In this document: positions 1 to 5,078 of the stretch, one piece after another
How positions within the stretch are numbered: position 1 is the stretch's first letter
Layout of the letters: the number at the start of each line of letters is the position of its first letter
From: AC-32 sp038236705
GTDB lineage: Bacteria > Actinomycetota > Thermoleophilia > Gaiellales > Gaiellaceae
Direction: 5' to 3'
Assembly: GCA_038236705.1 (NCBI GenBank)
Contig: JBBRZN010000074.1
Coordinates: forward strand, 1 to 5,218
DNA length: 5,218 nucleotides
Notes under the pieces: generated by a model
The model's database searches: none
What the model was told of the DNA's origin: nothing
Seen by the model: only the letters and a program-made list of their open reading frames with translations
Position numbers and translations under genes: made by a program

Positions 1-252
1 ATCGAGTCCTCCGGGGAAACCGTGGAGTGCGACGCCGGCACGCTCCTCACGTTCGAGCCGAGCGAGCGCCACACGGTGCACGCGCTCGCAAACGCGCGGT
101 TGCTGCTGATCCTGGCGCCGTGGCCGGCACCTAAGCACTACACCGACGGGGAGAAGGCACACGACGACCTCCCTGACAACGCGCTGGCCGATCCGGTCCC
201 CTCGGCGGACACCGCCGCCAGCCCCCAACTGAGCGAGCACTCCGAGTCGTAG
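1..252 (+). CDS. C-terminal part of a cupin-domain protein (5' end outside the window)
   Basis: The frame is open from the first base to a TAG at 250-252, so the start lies upstream. The visible part has the second half of a small cupin beta-barrel: a Gly-bearing turn (DAGTLLTFEP), then the late-motif His in SERHTVHAL, then a hydrophobic strand (ARLLLILAPWP). This is the usual end of a one-domain cupin, where the His would be a metal ligand. It is followed by a disordered acidic, Pro/Ala/Ser-rich tail of about 40 residues (KHYTDGEKAHDDLP through PQLSEHSES). The GTG at 22 is probably internal, because it would cut the barrel in half. Substrate and role cannot be told from this fragment; cupins of this kind range from sugar-binding or stress proteins to small enzymes. 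It converges on the DUF5615 toxin gene and may be a cargo gene of the element. The fold assignment is fairly secure and the function is unknown. Confidence 0.65.
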   Translation: MESSGETVECDAGTLLTFEPSERHTVHALANARLLLILAPWPAPKHYTDGEKAHDDLPDNALADPVPSADTAASPQLSEHSES

Positions 253-377
253 CCGGGCAGTCCCGCGGCCGCCGCAAGTCAAGCCCAGGCTCGGCGCGCG
301 CGTGAGCCGGTTCGCCAAGCGTTCGCACCACCCTCAGTTTCGGCGATGCCTGGTCAAATGGCAGCCGGCCTTCCGGA
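253..377. other. short convergent intergenic gap, no gene seen
   Basis: This 125-bp gap separates the stop of the cupin gene (+) from the stop of the DUF5615 toxin (-). Two weak GC hairpins can be drawn. One at about 252-269 (GCCGGG, then CAGT, then CCCGCGGC with a bulge) directly follows the cupin stop codon. The other is at 288-308 (GGCTC/GAGCC with an 11-base loop). Neither is followed by a T tract, so neither can be called an intrinsic terminator with confidence. No credible coding frame or RNA gene is seen here. Confidence 0.4.
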
Positions 378-770
378 TCAGGAGGAATGCAGCGGCTTGA
401 GGAAGCGCGCTACGGGACGGGTCGGGCGGTCAGCGAGCAGAGAATCGAGTGCAAGAACGAGCCGCCCGACGGTGGCGGGATCACCGCGGGGAAACTGTCG
501 GTTCGTCGTGAAGATGAGCCCAGGGGTTGGCGCGGCGCTCGCGAGCGCCTCTGCTTCGAGTCGGCGGAAGTCGGGGACGTTCTCCGTGACGATCGCCTGC
601 TTCTCGGCGTTGGCGGCTGCGAACACGTCTTCGTCAGGCGCTCCCTCGAGGCTCCGGAACGCGGCGTCGTGGATCGAGACGACATCGTGGCCGCGTCCTC
701 GTAACTGCTCGGCCACGGTCGCGGAGTACATCTCGTCGAGAGCAGCTTCACCCGAGGAGGTGGCGTTCAC
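378..770 (-). CDS. DUF5615 family PIN-like toxin (putative ribonuclease), apparent N-terminal frameshift
   Basis: This is the toxin half of a type II toxin-antitoxin pair. DUF5615 proteins have a PIN-like fold and are thought to be metal-dependent RNases. Landmarks are LDEMYS near the N-terminus (Asp-Glu of the first acidic site), RGHDVVSIHD, APDEDVFAAA, IVTENVPDF (the conserved TEN/DF region) and the C-terminal GLIFTTNRQFPRG with GRLVLALDSLLA. All match the usual layout of the family. The oddity is the start. The open frame begins at a GTG at 770 and gives NATSSGEAA before LDEMYS, which does not look like this family. In the next frame a GTG at 751 overlaps the antitoxin stop (GTGA, 748-751) and reads MKLL. 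Adding one base near 740-744 would give the canonical MKLLLDEMYS. I infer a one-base deletion (natural or sequencing error) and a true start at 751. The rest of the gene is intact to the TGA at 378-380. Confidence 0.75.
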   Translation of the reverse strand: MNATSSGEAALDEMYSATVAEQLRGRGHDVVSIHDAAFRSLEGAPDEDVFAAANAEKQAIVTENVPDFRRLEAEALASAAPTPGLIFTTNRQFPRGDPATVGRLVLALDSLLADRPTRPVARFLKPLHSS

Positions 771-1044
771 GCTCGAGCGTCTGTTCGAGCTGTTCGGCCT
801 CCTCTTCGACCGCGGCGATGAAGCGATCGACGTCTTCGGGTACTCGGCGTGGTAGCGGACCGCGATTCGGATCTTTTTCGCCGGGCACGCCGATCCGCTC
901 GGCGAGTGCTCCGATCAGCTCCTCGCCACGCTCGGGTGCGCTGCGGGCGGCGGCGATTACTTCCCAGACATCGGGTCCGCCGACGACCGCGCCTTCCTGC
1001 CGAGGTCGGCGCGGGCGCGCTGGACGCTTGCTTGGACGTTGCAC
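748..1044 (-). CDS. antitoxin partner of the DUF5615 toxin, with two compensating frameshifts
   Basis: This 98-residue protein is encoded directly upstream of the DUF5615 toxin and overlaps its inferred start by 4 bases, a layout typical of antitoxins. The N-terminus is basic and Pro/Arg-rich (residues 2-16). The core begins GAVVGGPDVWEVIAAARS (18-35), a motif I recall from antitoxins that accompany DUF5615 toxins. The C-terminus, about residues 70-97, is a charged helix (EDVDRFIAAVEEEAEQLEQ). Residues 58-68 read DPNRGPLPRRV and look foreign. The same DNA one frame over reads KIRIAVRYHAEYP, which fits smoothly between GVPGE and EDVDRF. That frame is entered if one T of the five-T run at 874-878 is dropped and left if one G is added to the GGG at 838-840. 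The GTG at 1044 follows an in-frame TAG at once, has no clear ribosome binding site, and lies inside the first palindrome of the control region. The role as antitoxin rests mainly on context. Confidence 0.65.
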   Translation of the reverse strand: MQRPSKRPARPRRPRQEGAVVGGPDVWEVIAAARSAPERGEELIGALAERIGVPGEKDPNRGPLPRRVPEDVDRFIAAVEEEAEQLEQTLERERHLLG

Positions 1045-1079
1045 CTATGCTACGGTCACGGCGTGGCACCTATGCCACG
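1037..1079. promoter_or_regulatory. tandem palindromic operator between two divergent toxin-antitoxin operons
   Basis: Two 18-bp copies are separated by 7 bp: CGTTGCACCTATGCTACG (1037-1054) and CGTGGCACCTATGCCACG (1062-1079). They are identical at 16 of 18 positions. The second is a perfect inverted repeat with 7-bp arms (CGTGGCA/TGCCACG) around CCTA; the first has one arm mismatch. They sit between the divergent DUF5615-type module (start 1044, -) and the HTH antitoxin gene (start 1098, +). Paired palindromes here are what autoregulating antitoxins bind, and the HTH protein at 1098-1454 is the obvious candidate. TANNNT-type -10 candidates overlap the repeats (TATGCT at 1046-1051 on +, TAGCAT at 1052-1047 on -), but no convincing -35 partner was found. 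Confidence 0.7.
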
Positions 1080-1086
1080 TTCTCAC

Positions 1087-1092
1087 GAGGAG
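1087..1092 (+). promoter_or_regulatory. ribosome binding site of the HTH antitoxin
   Basis: GAGGAG lies 5 bases before the ATG at 1098. It decides the start: the frame is open far upstream (to 849), but that part is an antisense shadow of the DUF5615 antitoxin and contains the operator. Confidence 0.7.
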
Positions 1093-1097
1093 CAGCG

Positions 1098-1454
1098 ATG
1101 CCGAGAAGACTGGACACGAGCTACCACAAGCGCATGATCGCCGCCCGGATGGACGACCCCGAGTTCCGGGCAGAGTACGAGCGCGCGCGGGGAGAGATCG
1201 ATCAGGTCGACTCCGTCATCCGCCAACTCGACGAGCTTCGTGAGGCAGCGGGGCTCTCGAAGGCTGAGCTTGCACGACATATCGGCCGCGATCCATCGAG
1301 TATCCGGCGTCTCTTCACTGCGGAATCGAATCCCGAGCTGCTTCTCGTCGCGTCGATCGCCGAGGATCTCGGCGCCGAGGTCAGGGTCGTTCCCAGGAGC
1401 GGCGGGCGTCGCCGCCGATCGCGCTCGGGCCCGCAGCGCGCATCGATCGCGTAG
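1098..1454 (+). CDS. XRE-family helix-turn-helix antitoxin (HigA-like)
   Basis: This 118-residue DNA-binding protein is probably the antitoxin and autorepressor of the RelE/HigB-like toxin downstream. The N-terminal 38 residues are charged and helical (YHKRMIAARMDDPEFRAEYERARGEID), a pattern seen in antitoxins of this kind. The XRE-type HTH spans about 39-95: VIRQLDELREAAGLSKAELARHIG contains helices 1-2 (the turn is around AGLSKAELA), DPSSIRRLF is the recognition helix, and NPELLLVASIAEDLGAEVRVV closes the domain. The tail (100-118) is Arg/Ser-rich and basic. The ATG at 1098 has a good ribosome binding site, and homologous sequence starts there. The toxin start follows 36 bases after the stop, consistent with one transcript. 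Gene order is antitoxin first, unlike classic higBA, where the toxin comes first. Regulation probably acts through the paired palindromes at 1037-1079. Confidence 0.85.
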   Translation: MPRRLDTSYHKRMIAARMDDPEFRAEYERARGEIDQVDSVIRQLDELREAAGLSKAELARHIGRDPSSIRRLFTAESNPELLLVASIAEDLGAEVRVVPRSGGRRRRSRSGPQRASIA

Positions 1455-1490
1455 GGCTTCCAACCCGGCCGCCTCATAGACTCGGCGGTC

Positions 1491-1910
1491 GTGGCATGGG
1501 ACATCGTCTACTACAAGGCTTTCGACGGAAGCGTGCCGGCGATTGACTTCCTTGAAGACTGTCCGAAGAAGGTCGTAGCGAACTTTCTCGCCGTCGTGGA
1601 CGCGGTCGCCGAGGCTCCACCTCCCCAGTATTCGGGCGGCGGCAAGTGGGAGGCGATGCACGGCACGATGGGCGGCTACTACGAGGCGCGCGCGAGCGGG
1701 CCGGGTCGCGAGCAGTTCCGGCTGTTCTGCCTTCTCGAGAATGCCGACCCGGTTGAGCTCAGTAGGCGCGGGCTCCCCGGGCCGGCAATCGCGGTGCTTA
1801 CCGGCCTGCGCAAGCCGTGGCGGACCGCGTTCAGCGAGCGCGACTACGGGGCAGTGCGCGTGCTCGGCGATGATCATAAGGCCAACCTCCCGCGGCGAAT
1901 CGCGGAGTAG
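1491..1910 (+). CDS. RelE/ParE-superfamily toxin (HigB/Gp49-like)
   Basis: This 139-residue protein is the toxin of the module with the preceding HTH antitoxin. Toxins of this superfamily with HTH partners usually cleave mRNA on the ribosome; that activity is inferred here. Family marks are the N-terminal strand WDIVYYKAFDGSVPAIDFL with a following CPKK, the central KWEAMHGTMGGYYEAR turn (the conserved Gly-Tyr/Glu-x-Arg strand), EQFRLFCLLE, and the final VLTGLRKPWRTAF strand with basic residues. The C-terminus adds a helix ending in LPRRIAE. The start is GTG 1491 (reads M-A-W-D-I); no ATG lies in frame nearby and the ribosome binding site is weak, so translation may depend on coupling to the antitoxin. 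The gene ends 10 bp before the convergent relaxase stop, leaving no room for a separate terminator. The sequence looks intact, unlike the neighbouring DUF5615 pair. Confidence 0.85.
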   Translation: MAWDIVYYKAFDGSVPAIDFLEDCPKKVVANFLAVVDAVAEAPPPQYSGGGKWEAMHGTMGGYYEARASGPGREQFRLFCLLENADPVELSRRGLPGPAIAVLTGLRKPWRTAFSERDYGAVRVLGDDHKANLPRRIAE

Positions 1911-1920
1911 AAGGCCAGGC

Positions 1921-4776
1921 TCAGAGACCGAGGTCGAGTCCGGGCGGCTCTCTTGCCGGCGCGGGACGATTCATCAGTGCACGCTCACGCGACGGTGCGC
2001 GAACGAGAGTCCGATCGGAGCGCGGCGCGGTCGCCAATACGGTGACCGGTGGGAGCTCGGCGAGTTGCTGCGCGGCAATCCTGAGCGCGGCTCGTTGCAT
2101 GCCGATCTCTGCTCGGAGCTCGGGGCCGTTTCGACGCCGGCCCCGCCAGCCCAGCTGCGTGAGCTTGGCTTCCGCCTCGGTCAGGCGTTCCTCGGCTCGG
2201 AGGCACGCACCCTCCAGATGTCGACGGCGGTCGGCGAGAGTGCGGAGGCTTGCGTCGCTCGGCGGGGTGACAGCCATGCGGTCGAGCGCGAGCGCCTCGG
2301 ACGACGACATGGTTAGAGCGCGGGCGGCGCGCTCCGACGCTGAGCCTCGTTCCGGCGTAAGCCTGTGCGCCTCAGGATCAAGTCCATGCGCGCCTACGTA
2401 GAGATGTGTCTCGGCTCGAGCACGCGAGCAGGCGACGTACCCCCACTCGCGGAGCGCGCCTCCGTCCCCGAGGAGCACGAAGGCATGGTTGACGGTTGCG
2501 CCTTGAGCGGCGTGGCCGGTGAGGGCGTAAGCGTGATCGAGGTGCTCTACCGCGTAGTGGGCCTTGATCCGGCAGCGGGCGCCTGAGTCCGTCTGAAGGA
2601 TGAGCATCTGGCTCTCGAGATCCAGATCGACCACCGTCCCGCGTGTGCCGTTGCGAACGTCGCAGCGCGCGTCGTTCTGGCGGCAGATAGCGCGATCACC
2701 GACACGGAACTCACGGCGGCCGAGCTGGAGCTCCTCGGGTCCGAGGCGGCCGGTTCTGAGCATCAGGGCTCGGGCGGCGTCGTTGAGATCGCGGACATCG
2801 TTGCGACGGTAGGCGAGCATGACCGTCCCGCCGAGGTCGCGCTCCGCCGCCTGCCACCAGTCCTCGAGTAGTTGCTGCTTCGCCGATGTTGCGCCGTCGT
2901 AGAGGTGCAGTCGTCCGCTCGAAGCCGCATAGGAGAGGTACGGCTCGGGGACGCCCATGCGCAGGCGCTTGAGCGCGTCGCGCTCCGCCGGGTCGCGCTG
3001 GCGTCGGTTCTTCGAGAGGCCGATCGCGCCGAGGTGGTCGCAGAGGGCGGGGAAGAGGCCGCCGGCGCCGATCGCTGGAAGTTGGCCGGGATCGCCGACG
3101 AGGATCGCCTTCCCGGCCGCGTCGTCGACCAGGCTTAGGAGCGGAGTGAGCACGCGCGTTTCTGCCATGCCCGCCTCGTCGACGACTAGGACGCAGGCAC
3201 GCGGCAATCCGCCTTCGCGCTGTGCGTCGAGGAGAAGCCGGTGGATGGTCGTGCTGCGGATGCCCGTCGCGGTTGCGAGCTCGTCGGCGGCGCGACCGCT
3301 CGGCGCCGCACCGAGAACGGGCACGTCGGCTTCGCGGTAGGCCGTGCCGAGGGTGCGCAGCGCGGTTGTCTTTCCCGAGCCCGCGACGCCTACCGCGCAG
3401 ACGACGCGGTCTCGGCTCATGCACGCCTCGCGTACCAGAGCCTGCTGCTCGACCGTGAGGTCCCTACGATCTTGGATCGGGACGCGGGCACGGGGCGCTC
3501 CGACGTCGCGACCGGCCAGCGCGATCTCGAGCGCCTCCCGCTCGACCTCGAGTAGCTCGCGCGTCGTGAAGCGGGCCGGCCGACCTGGCGTCCGCTCCGC
3601 TTCGACCAGCTCGACGCCCGGATGCGTCGCCAGCTGCTCCGCCGTCTCGACGACATCGTCGGCGGTGCCGCCTTGGCTGACCGCGCCGGCGACGGCGCAG
3701 ACGAGCTCCGGCATGGTGAACGTTGTCTGCTTCGCCGTGAGACCGTCGCTGCTGAGGAGCTGCTCCGCGGCTCCGCCGAGGTCGATCGCGCGCGCCCGGT
3801 GGGGAGGACCCACGAGCGTGCGCAGCTCACGGCGGGCGAGCCCGTGCTCTGCAGCTCGCGCTTTCCATTCCTCACGAAGCCGTGGGAGGTCGACTTGCTC
3901 CTTCGCCTCACGCGTCGCGAGCGCGGCGACTCGGCTCGCCGCGAAGCCTTCAGTGCCGCGCGCCTGCATGTGCTCGACCAACGATTGCCGTCGTGTCGAG
4001 AAGGCGCGAACCGCCTCTTCCGGGACGCCCTCGAGCTCGGCCATGCCCTTCACTGGTTCGGTCCAGCCCACGCCGAGCCGGCACGTGAGCTCGTGACGGA
4101 GGTTGGCCTCGTAGAGGTAGCCCGCGGCGAGCCGGTAGGTGCGCAGGATCGCCTCGCCGTCGAGCGCTCGCCACTCGCCGTCCTCGGATCGGGCGAGGTT
4201 CGCGACGATCACGTGCGTGTGCAGGTGCGGGTCCTGTGCCCGGCTCGTGCGATGGCGGAATGCGGCCGCCACGAAGCCCTCGCCGTGCTCGCGGATCGTG
4301 CCGCCGCGACGGCGGCGGACGATGCACGCCTCGCGCTCGAGGTAGCCGCCGGCCGCCTGCCAGGACGCCTCGTGCGCCTCGCTGATCTCTCGACGCACGC
4401 GCTCGTCGTCGGTCAGCGCGTGCAGGATGCTGACGCTCTTCGGGCACGAGAAGACGAGGTCGAAGCCCGAGACCGGAGCGAGCCGCTTCGCCTCCTCGTG
4501 CCACTCGCCGCTCTCGGCGTCGAGCACGCGGACGGTGATCGACCGCTCACGTACCGGGGTGCGCAGCCACGCGATGCTTGCCGGGTCGATGCCGCGAAGA
4601 AGGGTGCCGAGCTCGCCGTCTTCGACCACGCCCGCGAGGCCGAGCAGCTCCGCTCCGCGACCCGCCCAGATCCCCGGCGACTCGCCCCGGCCGGCGTAGT
4701 AGTCGTCAAGTCCCGCTGCGACCTGCTGCTCGTAGTAGGCCTCCTGGCCGACCGTCAGCTTCGCCACGCTCAGCAC
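1921..4776 (-). CDS. MobF-family conjugative relaxase-helicase (TrwC/TraI/TraA-like)
   Basis: This protein nicks the transfer origin, stays bound to the 5' end and unwinds the strand to be transferred. With the start at GTG 4776 it has 951 residues. The relaxase domain (about 1-300) opens VLSVAKLTVGQEAYY, the usual MobF N-terminus, with Tyr pairs at 14-15 and 26-27 (nicking tyrosines). The metal-binding His triad is H175, H186 and H188 (HRTSRAQDPHLHTH), with the 11- and 2-residue spacing of TrwC. The C-terminal half is a RecD-like SF1 helicase: Walker A GVAGSGKT (463-470), Walker B VVDEAG (531-536), motif III GDPGQLPAIG (561-570), motif V TGHAAQGAT (753-761) and motif VI VACSRAR (781-787). 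About 845-910 is a charged coiled coil, and the tail is Pro/Arg-rich. The frame is open back to an ATG at 4983, but that extension is Cys-rich and unlike the family. GAGG five bases before GTG 4776 supports the start chosen; ATG 4815 is the alternative. No coupling protein or other mob gene is adjacent. Confidence 0.95.
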   Translation of the reverse strand: MLSVAKLTVGQEAYYEQQVAAGLDDYYAGRGESPGIWAGRGAELLGLAGVVEDGELGTLLRGIDPASIAWLRTPVRERSITVRVLDAESGEWHEEAKRLAPVSGFDLVFSCPKSVSILHALTDDERVRREISEAHEASWQAAGGYLEREACIVRRRRGGTIREHGEGFVAAAFRHRTSRAQDPHLHTHVIVANLARSEDGEWRALDGEAILRTYRLAAGYLYEANLRHELTCRLGVGWTEPVKGMAELEGVPEEAVRAFSTRRQSLVEHMQARGTEGFAASRVAALATREAKEQVDLPRLREEWKARAAEHGLARRELRTLVGPPHRARAIDLGGAAEQLLSSDGLTAKQTTFTMPELVCAVAGAVSQGGTADDVVETAEQLATHPGVELVEAERTPGRPARFTTRELLEVEREALEIALAGRDVGAPRARVPIQDRRDLTVEQQALVREACMSRDRVVCAVGVAGSGKTTALRTLGTAYREADVPVLGAAPSGRAADELATATGIRSTTIHRLLLDAQREGGLPRACVLVVDEAGMAETRVLTPLLSLVDDAAGKAILVGDPGQLPAIGAGGLFPALCDHLGAIGLSKNRRQRDPAERDALKRLRMGVPEPYLSYAASSGRLHLYDGATSAKQQLLEDWWQAAERDLGGTVMLAYRRNDVRDLNDAARALMLRTGRLGPEELQLGRREFRVGDRAICRQNDARCDVRNGTRGTVVDLDLESQMLILQTDSGARCRIKAHYAVEHLDHAYALTGHAAQGATVNHAFVLLGDGGALREWGYVACSRARAETHLYVGAHGLDPEAHRLTPERGSASERAARALTMSSSEALALDRMAVTPPSDASLRTLADRRRHLEGACLRAEERLTEAEAKLTQLGWRGRRRNGPELRAEIGMQRAALRIAAQQLAELPPVTVLATAPRSDRTLVRAPSRERALMNRPAPAREPPGLDLGL

Positions 4777-4836
4777 GTTGGCCTCGACCAGAAACCGACC
4801 AGCGCCGAGACGCATATGCACCCGAGGTGCGAACGC

Positions 4837-4863
4837 CGTTGCCCGTTTGCAAAACGAGCAACG
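4837..4863. repeat. 27-bp imperfect palindrome, candidate oriT hairpin or operator
   Basis: The arms CGTTGCCCGTTT (4837-4848) and AAACGAGCAACG (4852-4863) pair at 11 of 12 positions around a 3-base centre (GCA). MobF relaxases bind an inverted repeat just 5' of the nick site, and this is the strongest inverted repeat upstream of the relaxase gene. It could instead be an operator, or a hairpin in the relaxase leader. There is no T tract that would make it a terminator on the + strand. No nick sequence was recognised. Confidence 0.5.
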
Positions 4864-4868
4864 AATCC

Positions 4869-4886
4869 ATGGTACGTGGATGGTAC
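4869..4886. repeat. direct repeat ATGGTAC x2 at 11-bp spacing
   Basis: ATGGTAC occurs at 4869-4875 and 4880-4886, so the copies start 11 bp apart, close to one helical turn. They lie 5 bp beyond the 27-bp palindrome. Same-face spacing suggests a protein-binding array such as an accessory site of oriT, but two 7-bp copies are little evidence. On the - strand each copy contains TACCAT, which also fits a loose actinobacterial -10. Confidence 0.35.
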
Positions 4887-5006
4887 AGCAGAAGCGCGGA
4901 AGGCCACTTTCGGCCGCAGAACAGCGCAGAAGCGAACGCCTAGAAAGCCCTGCTGAAAGCAACTTTTCGAGGAAGTTCCGCAACTCTCGCAGACGCCCGT
5001 TCCAGT

Positions 5007-5052
5007 CTTGCCATGCAGAAGGTCGAGGGTTCGAGTCCCTTCATCCGCTCTA
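5007..5052 (+). other. 3' half of tRNA-Gly(GCC): probable attachment-site (att) junction
   Basis: The order fits a tRNA exactly from the anticodon loop on. TTGCCAT (5008-5014) is the loop with anticodon GCC at 5010-5012. Then come the 3' anticodon stem GCAGA (5015-5019), variable loop AGGTC (5020-5024), T stem GAGGG (5025-5029), T loop TTCGAGT (5030-5036), T stem CCCTT (5037-5041), acceptor CATCCGC (5042-5048) and discriminator T (5049), as expected for Gly. The next bases are CTA rather than CCA. The upstream bases CAGTC cannot form the 5' anticodon stem (TCTGC is needed), and no D arm or GCGGATG acceptor strand is present. It is therefore a fragment, not a working tRNA. A 3' tRNA half beginning at the anticodon loop is the standard core left by tyrosine-recombinase integration. 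With this orientation the fragment is the distal end, and the element lies to its left. Confidence 0.8.
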
Positions 5053-5078
5053 AACTTCCTGCAAAAGGGCGAGTTCCG

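Larger units (their letters stand above)
4777..5006. other. non-coding repeat-rich region between relaxase and tRNA remnant; possible oriT and promoter
   Basis: No convincing gene is present in these 230 bp, which are less GC-rich than the flanks. The region contains an 8-bp palindrome GCATATGC (4812-4819), the 27-bp imperfect palindrome at 4837-4863, and a direct repeat of ATGGTAC 11 bp apart (4869-4875 and 4880-4886). It also contains CAGAAGCG twice (4889-4896 and 4927-4934), GAAAGC twice (4943-4948 and 4955-4960), and AACTT/AAGTT inverted arms (4961-4965 and 4973-4977). MobF transfer origins usually lie next to the relaxase gene, so this is the best candidate for oriT. The relaxase promoter must also be here, but no clear -35/-10 pair was found. 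Confidence 0.5.

Noticed and set aside
346..855. + strand open frames across the DUF5615 pair
   Set aside because: They are antisense to a recognisable toxin and antitoxin and have no family features of their own.
838..878. Programmed ribosomal frameshifting in the DUF5615 antitoxin
   Set aside because: It would need a +1 shift at an A-rich run and a -1 shift 11 codons later in a small antitoxin. Homopolymer indels are a simpler explanation.
849..1097. Upstream extension of the HTH antitoxin to a GTG at 849
   Set aside because: The extension is antisense to the DUF5615 antitoxin, runs through the operator palindromes and ignores the GAGGAG site before ATG 1098.
3622..4956. Long + strand open frame of 444 codons opposite the relaxase
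   Set aside because: It lies antisense to a relaxase with all catalytic motifs intact, has no recognisable domain, and is the kind of shadow frame common in high-GC genes.
4777..4983. N-terminal extension of the relaxase to ATG 4983
   Set aside because: The added residues are Cys- and Ser-rich and precede the conserved MobF N-terminus. They would also cover the hairpin and repeats, while GTG 4776 has a GAGG at proper spacing.
4975..5052. A complete functional tRNA gene
   Set aside because: No 5' acceptor strand, D arm or 5' anticodon stem can be found upstream of 5007.
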